Made by a program: the position numbers and the translations under genes | Notes under the pieces: generated by a model | Told to the model about the DNA's origin: nothing | What the model saw: only the letters and a program-made list of their open reading frames with translations | Database searches by the model: none | Assembly: GCA_946122785.1 (NCBI GenBank) | Contig: CAMGYJ010000011.1 | Span: 35,366,513-35,430,512, forward strand | Direction: 5' to 3' | DNA: 64,000 bases | Source of the DNA: Linum tenue | Lineage: Eukaryota > Streptophyta > Magnoliopsida > Malpighiales > Linaceae | Shown: positions 1-10,630 of the stretch, piece by piece | Layout of the letters: every line of letters starts with the position of its first letter | How positions within the stretch are numbered: position 1 is the stretch's first letter

Positions 1-344
1 AATGAGGCCCGACCGACTTGGCAATACGGTCCCCGTCCGAGTATGTACCATGACAGCACATCATCGACTACTTGGGAAGACGGTTCCTCCACGAGTGCCC
101 CTCAAGGCTTCCAGCCTTTGCCAAGACCTCAAAATGGCCTACCACTCCCCACCGTATGAGCGTGGGTGGGAGACGTTCACACACAGATGGGATACCAAGC
201 ACTGCACCTCGTCGCCATAGCACGAACGAGCGCCCTACCACTGGACCTCGACCTCTGTCACCGCAGCCAACCACTGCAACACCCCAAGGACCAGTCGTTC
301 ATCGTACAAGGAAGCAAAGGGCGGCTAGGCGAGCGAATGCATGA
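1..344 (+). pseudogene. 3' tail of a possible plant mobile domain (PMD) ORF
   Basis: An open frame ends at 344 with a proline/threonine-rich then arginine-rich tail (PTTGPRPLSPQ, ending RTRKQRAARRANA). No catalytic or PMD core motif is visible because the upstream part is outside the window. The PMD reading is an inference from position: in MULE-2 a PMD gene runs on the plus strand toward a minus-strand mudrA, and this ORF sits in the same convergent position. The roughly 190 bases before the end of mudrA look like 3' untranslated sequence. It could equally be an unrelated acquired fragment. Confidence 0.3.
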
Positions 345-536
345 TGTGTACTATTTGTAGTTTCTTTTTTTGTGTTGAACAAGTTGTGACATTTTCAAGT
401 TGTGTTTTATTTGTTGGTGTGTTTATTTTATTTTGAGTTGCCCAGTTGGAATCTACTTGAAAAATTTAGGTCGATAATACAAAAATACAATGACTTTGAA
501 CTCACACAAAAGCCAACTACATAATATGAAAACAAC

Positions 537-3500
537 TTATGAAAGATGGTAATGATGATCTATACGCCCATATTTGGGACTACAACGTCGGGCCCTGGAT
601 TTTGAGGACCAATTGGTCCAGGACATTTTTCGTTTATCATGCCCTGGAACTTTGCAGATGGAACACCAACGTGGCCCTCTTGGTGGTGTGACAATTTGAT
701 CCATCTCGTTGGGAATCCTCTTTACCCTAGGCCGACCTGTCTCATGTAGTAGTCCCATTGGTGGGATTATGACCTTTCCTTCATATACTGGCCAGTAAGC
801 TTCATCCGAAAAAGCACAGAAGCTCCTTCCAAACGAGCTTTTGAGTGAATCGATGTTGAAGTATGGACTAACAAAGTGACGGGGGTCTTTGCTCCTATGC
901 TTGATTACGACCATTGCATGAGAACAAGGGAAACCTCTCCCCTGATACTTGTGGCAAGAGAAATCTCCTTATTTTGTCCTGAAGTTGACCTTAACTTCAT
1001 GGTGATTCCCCCCACGTCTTCCATCCTCCCAGTGCCTGGTCCCGATGTTGAAGTATGGACTAACAAAGTGACGGGGGTCTTTCCATCCTTTTCCATAATT
1101 TCTGTGGCTTTATCTGAGCGCACCTTAACATGTGCCTCTCGCTTCGCAGCCCAATGGAGTCGACTGACGAACCATTGGTTCGTTTTCCAAAAAGTCATCT
1201 CCACAATGGCAGAAATTGGTAGTCCACGAACTTCCTTGTATACGTTGTTGATACTCTCACTTGAATTTGTAGTGGCAATACCCCCCTGGTTCCTCCGTCT
1301 TTGTGAAAAGTCCACATGGCTAGGTCATGTTGATCCAGCCCATTACACCTTCAGGACATAGCTCACGGATCTTCTGCAGCTTGTCTTTGAATTTTTTCTC
1401 CTGGTAGGCTACAGCTGATGAGGATACAGAAAGAAGCGTAAGGTAAGTCCATAACTGTATCGATTGTTTTACATAATTTGGGATCATCAAGCACACTCGT
1501 TAGACTATGAGAAGAGGTATACATCCCCTTAGAAATACAGCCTTTTGACAGAAAGAGGGGGGATCCGAGGATCTCTTAATACCCAATTTTCCCAGGAGAA
1601 GGAAGGACCACGTGATCGCTTAAAACCCCTTCTCCTTAGGCATGCATCTCTTTATAAAGAGTCTAAATAAGTGTTAATAAAAATACTTCACCAATGAAAT
1701 ATAACGCTTACCGGACCACCATAGACTATCAGCAAGTTTCCTCCGCTTGAAATCCAGTTGCTCTTGAAGTGTCGTATGCACCATCTCTGTGACCACCTCC
1801 ATGCTGGATCCAAGCCCAAGATGGCAGCCCTGATCCCGGCGTGGCGATCAGAGATGATTGTTAGGTTCGTCCGCCTGGTGACGTGGTGTTGAATTTGTCT
1901 GAAGAACCATCCATAGCTGTCGGAATTCTCTCCCTCAACAATGGCAAAGGGTAATGGAAAGACACATTTGTTTGCATCTGCTCCGCTGGCGATGAGTAGA
2001 GTACCCTTGTACTTGGCGGTAAGGAATGTTCCATCCACTTGAATAACAGGAACACATAATAGAAAATCATCAATAGATGGCTTGAATGACCAGAGAAGAC
2101 GCTTGAAATGGCGTTTGTTACCGGGCTCCGGCGGCTGAATTTCTTCATCTTGTAGCGGGGGGAGAAAAAAGTCCCAGGGTTAGACACCTCCAATGCCAAA
2201 ATCAATCGGGGAAGGAATGCATATGATTCTTCCCAGTCACCAAACAAGACGACCATTGCTTTCTACTTTCCATGCCACGCCTTCTTGTAGTTAATAATAT
2301 ATCCATAACGACTAGAAATGTCGGCGATGATGGTTTTAACCTTCAGGTCAGGCTCTTGCTCAATTAGATGCTTGATAGCCGCGACAACCACCCTGGATTT
2401 CAACTGTCGATGGCCCTGGGATGTTACGGATGACACACATGTGTGAGTGTTCACCGCACGGGATATGACCCAATGGCTGACTCTCTTGCTCTTGATGACC
2501 CGGACCCTAGCCTTGAATCCCTCATGATGATTTTGGCATCTAACCATGAGCCTCTTCATGTCGGAATGAGTTGTGTGTCATTCAAAACTCCGAGTCATTG
2601 CTTTAGTGGCAACAACGTGCTGCACCTCATTCTTCGTTCCAAATTGTTGGCCCTTCGTAAACCTAGTTAGCGGACCCCATACTGGCACCTCTGGCGGCTC
2701 CATGTCGGCATCAACATACCAATCTTCATTTGGAATATGATTGTAGTACGGGATAGGTACACGGACACGAGACACCTCGACACCGTCTGCGTCTGAATCT
2801 GGGCCAAAATCATCAACACCTCAAGAGGATCGAAACTGTCTGCACTGACATCGCCATTCTCTTCTTCATCCTCAGGGTCACTATATGGAATTGGGAGGGC
2901 ATCTTCCATCTGATCCAGATCATGAAATGCACCTTCATCAGTTCCGTAATGGTAGTTGTGGTAACTACCACCGCCTTGGTAGAAGTTGTACTCGGGTTGG
3001 TATTGGTAGCCTTCTTGTTGGTTGTCATGGTACCGTTGGGCTTCTTCTTCATATGATGGGAAGGATTGATGATGACCTCCACCTCCATCATGATACTCCT
3101 AGTATGAATGAGGAGATTGGTACTCCTGGTGGGGATGATCTTCGTATAATCCACCCCCACTGTGAATACCAGATGTTTGGCCATCTCCAGAATGACCTCC
3201 TCCGCCATCGACCGCCTCGGTGTAAACGAACATCTCTGTCTATTTAATGTTGTTGGTCATAAAAAATTGGAGTATGGCATCAACGTCCGCCTGAGTGGTA
3301 ATGAGAAATTCCTCATTCCACAACGACCCCCCATGTCTGTTTGGATATCGATACACCATACGATCAACTCTTCTCGTGCCATCCATGCAGGTAACCTTAG
3401 TACACATTTGATGGAGCTCTTCAAGCATCGGTCTCGTAGCGACCTTCATTTTATAAAAATCGTCACTAACGTAACGTACCCCCTTTCCGGTCTCTTCCGT

Positions 3501-3545
3501 GTAACCATTCCACCGTAACCCAAACGTGAACTTTTGGAATGCCAT
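537..3545 (-). pseudogene. mudrA-type MULE transposase, decayed
   Basis: Pieces of one transposase are spread over several frames. In order on the minus strand: an N-terminal PB1-like segment starting at ATG 3545, just after an acceptor-like TTATTGCAG; a Gly/Tyr/His-rich then acidic linker (about 3240-2780); the MuDR N-terminal domain with EGFKARVRVIKSKR and HTC (about 2560-2263); the MULE catalytic core with DGTFL, ISDRH and CIRHFKSN (about 2040-1690); the C-terminal part with TTNSSESINNVYKEVRGLP (about 1310-1180); and a zinc knuckle-like CSICKVPGHDKRK whose final Cys is replaced by Met (about 670-630). In-frame stops follow the N-terminal segment (3240), the SFE segment (2578) and the linker, and frame changes separate the core from its flanks. 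Family assignment is firm; the copy is inactive. A 41-bp sequence is duplicated inside it (851-891 and 1043-1083). Confidence 0.85.
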
Positions 3546-3724
3546 CTGCAATAAAACCGTAATTAAGTTATTACCATAAAAATCACAAATCACAATAAAA
3601 AGTAATACAAAACAAACTTACGAATTAACGTTAATCTCAAAAACTCAAAAAATTAATGGTGCACAATTGAAATTTGAAGAAGAATAAGGAGAGGAGTGAA
3701 GATTTGAGTGTTACGGGGTTGCCT

Positions 3725-4062
3725 TTTATAGGCAAATTTGAAACCAAAACCGCAGGGGGAGCGGTTTTCAGTCTGCCATGCAGCCCCCCTTCCCTGCTAC
3801 CTCCTGCATGCCGACATGTCGGATGTTGGTGAATGAGGACGAGGCATAAAACGCAGGGGGGTGCGGTTTATGCTGCCGACGAAAAACCGCACCCCAAGGA
3901 CGCGGTTTGTGCTAGGACAGTCACATGAACCGCTCCTTCATATGGTGGTTTGCCCATATAAAGTAAACCGCCACCTCAGGATGCGGTTTATATGTGAACC
4001 GCTCCTGCCCCGCGGGATTTGAAAGAGAACCGCCCCTTAAGGGTGCGGTTTTTGATTAATGG
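3725..4062. repeat. Terminal array of inverted GCGGTTT / AAACCGC motifs (MULE-1)
   Basis: The subterminal region contains about a dozen copies of a 6-8 base motif, AAACCGC or its reverse complement GCGGTTT, in mixed orientation and separated by 10-30 bases of unrelated sequence. Adjacent inverted copies can pair into short hairpins, for example near 3747-3765, 3860-3880, 3885-3910 and 4030-4050. Spacers differ between units, so this is not a simple tandem repeat. The same layout with other motifs occurs in MULE-2, MULE-3 and smaller elements in this window. Confidence 0.75.
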
Positions 4063-4140
4063 TGGTATTTTTATAAATGTTTTGGGTTGGGTGGTAGTTT
4101 TGTAAACTAAAATAAACGATGGTACTTTTGGATTTTTTCC

Positions 4141-4771
4141 AAGAACGAGAGAGTTCAAGTTTTGTCATTTCTGTGGCTCATCTCTGTGAAACGTTTCTAT
4201 TCTCTCCGCGGTGTAATAGTTGACAAAAATTTGCGTAAACGTATCTCCTGTTATCGTGTATACGTTTCGATGCGTTTTCTCTGTCTTGGGGAGCTTTCAG
4301 TTGAGTTACTGATGAGTACATGGGATTCTAGGAAGATAAAAAATGTAACCTTTGCATGTGTAAATCAATGTTAGTATATGATAAATACAACGAGATGTTC
4401 GTCTCCATCTCTTGCAGTACATTCACAAAGCCGCCCAGGGTGGTGGCGGCGACGATCCAGACCCCTCAAATCATAAAGTGGAACCGGACTGTACACAAAA
4501 TCAGCCATCGCAGTGTTAGACGCTCAAATAACCCTGAAACAGTTGCGTTTCTGAAGGCTGGTTGATCCATTGTCTGCTGTCGCGATGAATTCCACAACTT
4601 CGGTCGAGCTTCTACAACTGTTCTTCAACACATCAAAAACTGAACGGCACTTTTGCACATGGGTTGTCATTTCCTGAACATTGCCGATCGCCATGAGAGT
4701 CAAGTTGGAGAATCAGCTCCAGATAGGGAAGCTAAGAATCCCACTGTAGTAGAGACCATCTTTCCAGGGTT
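4141..4771. other. No recognised gene between MULE-1 and CAO
   Basis: This stretch holds the 3' flank of CAO and unassigned sequence. On the minus strand about 4700-4560 there is an open segment beginning MAIGNVQEMTTHVQKC, but I do not recognise it and it is soon interrupted. It may be CAO 3' untranslated sequence or a fragment of another gene. Confidence 0.5.
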
Positions 4772-5290
4772 TTAGGACTCTTCTTTACGTTGATTGCTAA
4801 AGGGTAATTGTTTTTCACCTTTGTTGACCGCGTCTCTCCATAATCTATACCTTACTCCTAGCTTATCATACGATACCGGGAAATTCCAGACATCTGCGCC
4901 ATTGTTCATTCGCTCCTGCTGCCCAAGTACCAGCTGTAAATCCTCATTCAGAACCTGCGCCCAATGATGTTCGACAAAAGTCTTAGAGATTGAGAGGAGC
5001 GACATGTGCAAAATAGAAAGAAAACGAAGCATCTTTTTTATTTGAACCTGCTCGGCAAAATGTCTCCATAGATGTTGCATGAACGGGACGTGCTTTAGCA
5101 GAGGAGCGAAGTCAAGGGACATTCTGTACAGCAGTCTTGTCTTTCCTCTAGTCGAAGGTAAGCAAACGTGGAGCTGGTGAAGGTGAGTGGCACATTCCCT
5201 TGTACTTTGGCCCTCCAGTTTTCCGGGTTTGGAAATCCCGATGGTGGACAGCACCATGCAAGGCGGTCGAAATTCCATGTCGATAGGGTA
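4772..5290 (-). pseudogene. CAO: Chlorophyllide a oxygenase, 3' segment (exons 8 end and 9)
   Basis: This is the C-terminal third of CAO, the Rieske mononuclear-iron oxygenase that converts chlorophyllide a to chlorophyllide b in plastids. The rest of exon 8 runs 5290-5048, beginning [13 protein letters not shown] and including [11 protein letters not shown] and LWRHFAEQ. A 93-base intron (5047-4955, GT..AG) follows; it happens to be in frame and stop-free. Exon 9 is 4954-4772 ([31 protein letters not shown], stop). The upstream part of the gene lies beyond the Copia element. Sequence flanking the insertion joins precisely (GYWDP before, YPIDMEF after), and the 5-bp TSD AGGGT sits at 5291-5295 and 10631-10635. 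The segment reads as conserved CAO with no further lesion. Confidence 0.93.
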
Positions 5291-5295
5291 AGGGT

Positions 5296-5887
5296 TGTTG
5301 GGGATTAACGGAATTGTGGTAGAAATTAGGATCAACACAAAGGAAACTTTTGGTGTTTAATCACTCACTTTTAGAAAACACTCAAACAAACATAGCCTTA
5401 CACTTTTTGGCTTATGTGTTTAACTCACAAAAAAGAAAGATACAGATACCATGGGACTTTCTTTCTTTCCTTTCTTTCTTTTTACTTCTCTGACACTTCT
5501 TCTTTCTTTCCATACATACATATATATATTGAAATGAAATACAAACATATAATGCAACAACACATGGCTTGCTCCCTCTTATCTTCCATGCATTTACGTA
5601 GATCAAATTAGTTGAGGGAAGTGACAATGAGCTTGGCCCATCCAATAAATAACCGTATATCCACTCTTCAACTTGCTCATCATCTTCAATTTTCTGTCTC
5701 CACATTCACTTGATAATGCATAACATTATTGGTAGTTATGCTTTCTTCTCATGATGTCAAATGGATGGCTTCAATAATATTTGATAATTATTCCAACCAA
5801 AATGGTAATGCATTTGTCTCCTTGAGTTGATGGTAATGGGCCATAGTTTAGTATTGATAATTTACTATTGCAAATTACCATTTAACA
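5296..5887 (-). repeat. Copia-1 3' LTR
   Basis: 592-bp long terminal repeat, TG..CA bounded, almost identical to the copy at 10035-10630. It contains an AT-rich run (ATATATATA near 5519-5530) that could serve as the TATA region for minus-strand transcription, and a pyrimidine-rich block that carries the only indel between the two LTRs. The 5-bp TSD precedes it at 5291-5295. Confidence 0.95.
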
Positions 5888-5894
5888 CCCCCTC

Positions 5895-8800
5895 TTAATT
5901 TGCAATTTGAAGTACCTTCTTGAACTTCTCGAATTTCTCACGGGTGACCGCCTTTGTCATGATATCTGCTGGTTGTTCGTCGGTGTTGATAAATTCCATC
6001 ACGATTAATCCTTCGTTGACGAGGTCTCGGATGAAATGATGACGCAACTCGATATGCTTCGATCTTGCGTGAAATACTGGATTCTTTGTCATGGCTATGG
6101 CTGACATGTTGTCACAATGAATAATGGTTGGACCATTTTCATTTTGCTGCAAATCAGAAATTAATCTTTTTAGCCATACCGCTTCGCATGCTGCATCTGT
6201 AGCTGCGATATATTCTGCTTCCGCTGAAGATAGAGCAACTGTCTTTTGCTTCTTTGAACTCCAGGAAATGGGTTTTGAACCCAGGCAGAATATGTACCCC
6301 GATGTGCTTTTTCGATCATCCAGTGATCCTGCCCAGTCACTATCGGTATATCCAGTCAGCTTGCTTTCTGCTTCTTTCTTGTACGTTAGGCCCAATTTTT
6401 TAGTACCTTGAAGATACCGCAAAATTCTTTTGGCTGCTGCAAAATGAAGTTTGCTAGGTTCATTCATAAATCTTGATATAAGACTTACTGAATGACATAT
6501 ATCCGGCCTGGTATGAGTCAGGTAAATGAGTGACCCGACGAGACTTCTGTACAGCTTTCCATCGACTTTTTCAGCTCCATCATTGCGTTGTAATTTCTCG
6601 TTGAACGCCATCGGTGTTGAGATTGGTTTGCACGCTGCCATGTGAAATCTTTTCAGCATATCTTCGGTGTACTTCTCCTGTGAAATAAATATTTCTCCAG
6701 GTGACTGCTTCACTTGAATCCCAAGAAAATATTTCATGACTCCCAATTCCGTCATCTCGAATTCTTTCATCATGGTGCTTTTGAATTCTTCGATCATATG
6801 TTGATTTGTACCTGTGTAAATCAAGTCATCAACATACAAACAAACCATTAGAAAATCTTTTCCATCTCCCTTTTTGATGTAGAGAGATGTTTCACTCGGA
6901 CTTCTTTGAAATCCGTTTTGCTGAAAATATCGATCAATTCTGCTGTTCCAGGCTCTCGGTGCTTGCTTCAGCCCGTATAAAGCCTTTCGGAGACGATAGA
7001 CTTTGTCTTCTTCTCCTTTTTTCTCATAGCCTCGTGGTTGCTCCACATAGACTTCTTCTTCCAGTTCTCCATTCAGAAATGCTGATTTGACATCTAGCTG
7101 GTATACTGGTAACTCCAGTTGAGCAGCTAGAGCGAGAACTGTTCTGATGGTCTCCATCCTCGCTACTGGTGCATATGTCTCGTGAAAATCAATACCGGGC
7201 TGTTGTGAATAGCCTTTTGCAACCAGTCGAGCTTTGTACTTCTGGATAGTACCATCTTCATTGAATTTGATCTTATAGATCCATTTGAGACCTATAACCG
7301 GCTTGCTCTCCGGTTGATCAACAAGCTCCCATGTCTTGTTTTTCTCGATCATGGAAATTTCTGCATCCATTGCCTCGTTCCAAACTTCTTCTTTGGCTGC
7401 TTCTTCAAAGACTTGAGGCTCACAAGAAAAATATGCAACATGACTTGTTTCATAAATTTCTTGCAAAGACCTTGTTCTCAACGGAGGTGAATCCGAGTCT
7501 GTTACGACGTCTCTGAAGTTGTCTACTTCTGGGCTAGGTGCAGAATTTCTTTCTGGACTAGCAACTGGATCTGGGTCGTTGCTGGGGTCTTCTGGAATTG
7601 CTGAATCCTCCAGAATTTCATAACTTGGTGGAGATTGAGAAATTGGATTTTCCCAATTCCACTCCGCCATCTCATCAAAGATCACATCTCGGGAAACCAC
7701 CACCTCGTTCTTTACTGGGTTGTAAAGACGATAGCCTTTGGATTCATCACTGTAGCCGGTGAAAATCAGCCTCTCACCCTTCTGGTCAAACTTGTCTCGG
7801 TTTGGGGTAGAGATATGTGCATAAGCTATGCACCCAAAGACTTTGAGGTGATCCACCTGTGGCCTCCTGTGGTGCCACGCATGTATCGGTGTCCTGTTCC
7901 GAACTGCTTTGGTTGGTGATCTGTTGAGGATGTAAATTGTTGTATTGACCGCTTCTGCCCACAAGTTGTTGGGAAGCTTCTTGGCTTTGAGCATACTTCT
8001 CGCCATCTCCACAATCGTGCGGTTTTTCCGTTCTGCCACGCCATTTTGTTGTGGTGTGTAACGGACCGTCAGCTGCCTTTTTATCCCGTTGTTGCGGCAA
8101 TACTCCATGAACGGAGTATAAATAAATTCTCCTCCACGATCTGTACGGAGAGTTTTGATTTGATGGCCGCTTTCCTTCTCAGCTACTGCTTGGAATTGAA
8201 GGAATTTGGGAAAAGCTTCTGACTTTTGCTCCAGAAAGAATACCCACATCATTCTGGTGAAGTCATCTACAAATAGTAGAAAATATCTTTTACCACTGAG
8301 TGATTGTGTTCGGGTTGGACCACATATGTCTGCATGTACCAACTCCAGTGGCGCTTTTGCTCTCCAAGATGTCTTTGGAAATGGTAAACGATGCATTTTG
8401 CCATATAGGCATCCTTCACAGATTTTGTCTTCTCTGTTGATCTGGGGAAGTCCCACCACCATATTTTTCTGCCTCAGCAATTTTAGGCCCTTGAAGTTGA
8501 GATGACCGTATCTGAGATGCCATAGGAAGGATTGATCCAGATTTTCACTCTTGAATGCTACTTCACCATTTTGTGACATAGCAAGAGAGAAAATTCTGTT
8601 GGAAGTCATCGGGACTTTGGCCACCATGAAATTGTCTGCTTTGTTGATAATCTCGCATACGCCATTATCAAACAATAGCTTGTAATTTTTCAGCATCAGT
8701 TGTCCCACGCTAAGTAGATTGAGAGTTAGCTCCGGAACATACAAAACATCTCGAATGAGAGTTTTGTTGCCTTCTTCTGTGCATACAACAACTGTGCCTT

Positions 8801-9953
8801 TTCCTTCCACTTTTAGCTTCTTCCCGTCTCCCAACTTGACTTGAGAGCGGTATTTGTCATCGATGTCGGTGAAGGACTCCAGATCTCCAGTCATGTGGTT
8901 ACTGCAACCACTATCCACCATCCAGGGAAGCTGTGATTTTTGCTCACCATTCAAACATGATAAGGCCACCATATTGCTTTCTTCATTTTTGGTGCCGCTT
9001 GACTCGCCTTCTTCTTGCTTGTTCTGGAACCAGCAATCTCTTTGGGAGTGGTTTTGAATTCTGTACTTGGTGCACTTGAATATGCAGTCTTTTGTTGCAT
9101 GACCCGCCTTTTTGCAAATTATGCAACTCGAGCCGGTGTAGCCCGATCTTTGTTGTTGATAATTTTGTCTGTTGTTTCCTCTGTAATTGGATCTTCCTCT
9201 TCCTCTTCCTTGTGAGTTTCCCCCTCTCTGGCCTTGCTCCAATTTGGTATATTTACTTTCCGTCATGTTGACTTTTGACGAGAAAGCTTGCTCCAATGGC
9301 GGTTTGGTGAATCGGCTCATTCTTTGCTCGTGTGCTACAAGTGAGCCCATCAACTCGCTCATTGATAAATTTGCCAAATCTTTGGTTTCTTCAATGACAG
9401 CAACAATATGCTCGAACTTTGATGATAAGCTCCGGAGAATTCTCTCCACGACCTTCCTCTCTTCCATGACGTCACCGGTGGCTTTGATCTGGTTGACTGT
9501 CTCCGCCACACGTGAATGGAAGTCTTTGATGGTGTCGGTTTCCTTCATCATCAAGTTGTCGAACTGGCGCCATAAACTTTGTCGCCTGATGGAGATCGCC
9601 TTTTCAGAACCTTGGAATTGTTCACGCAAGACATCCCAAGCTTCTTTGGCCTTTTTGATGCCATAGATTCTGGGGTAAATTGATTTGCTCACAGCTTGCT
9701 GAATGATTCTCAAGGCGCTGGCATTTTGCTTGGCATTCTCCTTGTACTCCTTTGTCTGCTTGCCTGCTCGTTTTTTCGAGTCTTCATCCTCGTCTTGTGG
9801 ATCTTCATATCCTTCTTGGAGGATATCCCACAGATCTTGAGAGATGAAAATTGGCTCCATTTGGGCACTCCAGTACTCGTACAATTCTCCATAAAAAATG
9901 GGAATTTGATTAGAGGAGGTAGCAAACGTGGTGTTTGATAAAGTTGTTGCCAT
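5895..9953 (-). CDS. Copia gag-pol polyprotein (intact)
   Basis: A single long ORF encoding the capsid and enzymes for reverse transcription and integration. The start chosen is [13 protein letters not shown] at 9953; the frame is open another 26 codons upstream to 10031, but that part overlaps the leader next to the primer-binding site. Domains in order from this Met: Gag (about 1-240), a CCHC knuckle [14 protein letters not shown] (about 277-290), protease with [13 protein letters not shown] (Asp about 347), a GAG-pre-integrase HLRYGHL segment, integrase ([23 protein letters not shown]), reverse transcriptase with [10 protein letters not shown], and RNase H with YTDSDWAGS and SSAEAEYIA near the C-terminus. 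About 1352 residues, a usual size for the family, with no stop or frameshift. Very similar LTRs and an intact frame mean it could be autonomous. Confidence 0.95.
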   Translation of the reverse strand: MATTLSNTTFATSSNQIPIFYGELYEYWSAQMEPIFISQDLWDILQEGYEDPQDEDEDSKKRAGKQTKEYKENAKQNASALRIIQQAVSKSIYPRIYGIKKAKEAWDVLREQFQGSEKAISIRRQSLWRQFDNLMMKETDTIKDFHSRVAETVNQIKATGDVMEERKVVERILRSLSSKFEHIVAVIEETKDLANLSMSELMGSLVAHEQRMSRFTKPPLEQAFSSKVNMTESKYTKLEQGQRGGNSQGRGRGRSNYRGNNRQNYQQQRSGYTGSSCIICKKAGHATKDCIFKCTKYRIQNHSQRDCWFQNKQEEGESSGTKNEESNMVALSCLNGEQKSQLPWMVDSGCSNHMTGDLESFTDIDDKYRSQVKLGDGKKLKVEGKGTVVVCTEEGNKTLIRDVLYVPELTLNLLSVGQLMLKNYKLLFDNGVCEIINKADNFMVAKVPMTSNRIFSLAMSQNGEVAFKSENLDQSFLWHLRYGHLNFKGLKLLRQKNMVVGLPQINREDKICEGCLYGKMHRLPFPKTSWRAKAPLELVHADICGPTRTQSLSGKRYFLLFVDDFTRMMWVFFLEQKSEAFPKFLQFQAVAEKESGHQIKTLRTDRGGEFIYTPFMEYCRNNGIKRQLTVRYTPQQNGVAERKNRTIVEMARSMLKAKKLPNNLWAEAVNTTIYILNRSPTKAVRNRTPIHAWHHRRPQVDHLKVFGCIAYAHISTPNRDKFDQKGERLIFTGYSDESKGYRLYNPVKNEVVVSRDVIFDEMAEWNWENPISQSPPSYEILEDSAIPEDPSNDPDPVASPERNSAPSPEVDNFRDVVTDSDSPPLRTRSLQEIYETSHVAYFSCEPQVFEEAAKEEVWNEAMDAEISMIEKNKTWELVDQPESKPVIGLKWIYKIKFNEDGTIQKYKARLVAKGYSQQPGIDFHETYAPVARMETIRTVLALAAQLELPVYQLDVKSAFLNGELEEEVYVEQPRGYEKKGEEDKVYRLRKALYGLKQAPRAWNSRIDRYFQQNGFQRSPSETSLYIKKGDGKDFLMVCLYVDDLIYTGTNQHMIEEFKSTMMKEFEMTELGVMKYFLGIQVKQSPGEIFISQEKYTEDMLKRFHMAACKPISTPMAFNEKLQRNDGAEKVDGKLYRSLVGSLIYLTHTRPDICHSVSLISRFMNEPSKLHFAAAKRILRYLQGTKKLGLTYKKEAESKLTGYTDSDWAGSLDDRKSTSGYIFCLGSKPISWSSKKQKTVALSSAEAEYIAATDAACEAVWLKRLISDLQQNENGPTIIHCDNMSAIAMTKNPVFHARSKHIELRHHFIRDLVNEGLIVMEFINTDEQPADIMTKAVTREKFEKFKKVLQIAN

Positions 9954-10017
9954 GGCTTTTTGAGAGGATTTTTGTATGCTAGAAAGGTGGGAATTTTTGA
10001 GAGGATAGAAGGGTATT

Positions 10018-10030
10018 AGCTCTGATACCA
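10018..10030 (-). other. Copia-1 primer-binding site
   Basis: On the minus strand TGGTATCAGAGCT lies four bases inside the 5' LTR. This is the standard complement to the 3' end of initiator methionine tRNA, used to prime minus-strand DNA synthesis in plant Copia elements. Confidence 0.9.
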
Positions 10031-10034
10031 AATT

Positions 10035-10630
10035 TGTTGGGGATTAACGGAATTGTGGTAGAAATTAGGATCAACACAAAGGAAACTTTTGGTGTTTAAT
10101 CACTCACTTTTAGAAAACACTCAAACAAACATAGCCTTACACATTTTGGCTTATGTGTTTAACTCACAAAAAAGAAAGATACAGATACCATGGGACTTTC
10201 TTTCTTTCCTTTCTTTCTTTTTACTTCTCTGACACTTCTTCTTTCTTTCTTTCCATACATACATATATATATTGAAATGAAATACAAACATATAATGCAA
10301 CAACACATGGCTTGCTCCCTCTTATCTTCCATGCATTTACGTAGATCAAATTAGTTGAGGGAAGTGACAATGAGCTTGGCCCATCCAATAAATAACCGTA
10401 TATCCACTCTTCAACTTGCTCATCATCTTCAATTTTCTGTCTCCACATTCACTTGATAATGCATAACATTATTGGTAGTTATGCTTTCTTCTCATGATGT
10501 CAAATGGATGGCTTCAATAATATTTGATAATTATTCCAACCAAAATGGTAATGCATTTGTCTCCTTGAGTTGATGGTAATGGGCCATAGTTTAGTATTGA
10601 TAATTTACTATTGCAAATTACCATTTAACA
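10035..10630 (-). repeat. Copia-1 5' LTR
   Basis: 596-bp LTR, the promoter-bearing copy for the minus-strand element. Against the 3' LTR I see one base change (CACATTTTGG versus CACTTTTTGG) and one extra CTTT unit. It is followed on the plus strand by the TSD AGGGT (10631-10635) and then directly by CAO exon 8. Confidence 0.95.

Larger units (their letters stand above)
1..4140. mobile_element. MULE-1, Mutator-like element, right part only
   Basis: A Mutator-like DNA transposon whose left end lies outside the window. The right end is placed at 4140 because the sequence closes with GGATTTTTTCC, the same terminal string as the fully delimited MULE-2. The next nine bases (4141-4149, AAGAACGAG) should be the target duplication, but the partner copy is not visible. 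Inside are a mudrA-type transposase on the minus strand and, at the left edge, the end of a plus-strand ORF in the place where MULE-2 carries a plant mobile domain gene. About 400 bp before the right end is an array of short inverted motifs. The coding region has stops and frame breaks, so the copy is not autonomous. Confidence 0.75.
5296..10630 (-). mobile_element. Copia-1, full-length young Ty1/Copia element inside CAO exon 8
   Basis: A complete LTR retrotransposon on the minus strand. It has a 5' LTR (10035-10630), a primer-binding site next to it, one uninterrupted gag-pol ORF, a purine tract (AAGAGGGGG, plus-strand 5888-5896) and a 3' LTR (5296-5887). LTRs begin TGTTAAATGG and end CCCCAACA on the element's strand. 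Target duplication is AGGGT on both sides. By eye the LTRs differ by one substitution and one 4-base CTTT indel in a pyrimidine tract, so the insertion is recent. It lies in the same orientation as CAO, and an in-frame TAA occurs one codon into the LTR, so CAO is cut immediately after GYWDP. Confidence 0.96.

Noticed and set aside
4955..5047. Continuous ORF through CAO exons 8-9 as one exon
   Set aside because: The 93-base stretch has GT..AG ends and is absent from the conserved CAO protein; being a multiple of three with no stop is chance.
10018..10030. tRNA gene suggested by tRNA-complementary sequence
   Set aside because: Only the 12-13 base primer-binding complement is present, next to an LTR; no cloverleaf was seen here or at the other primer sites.
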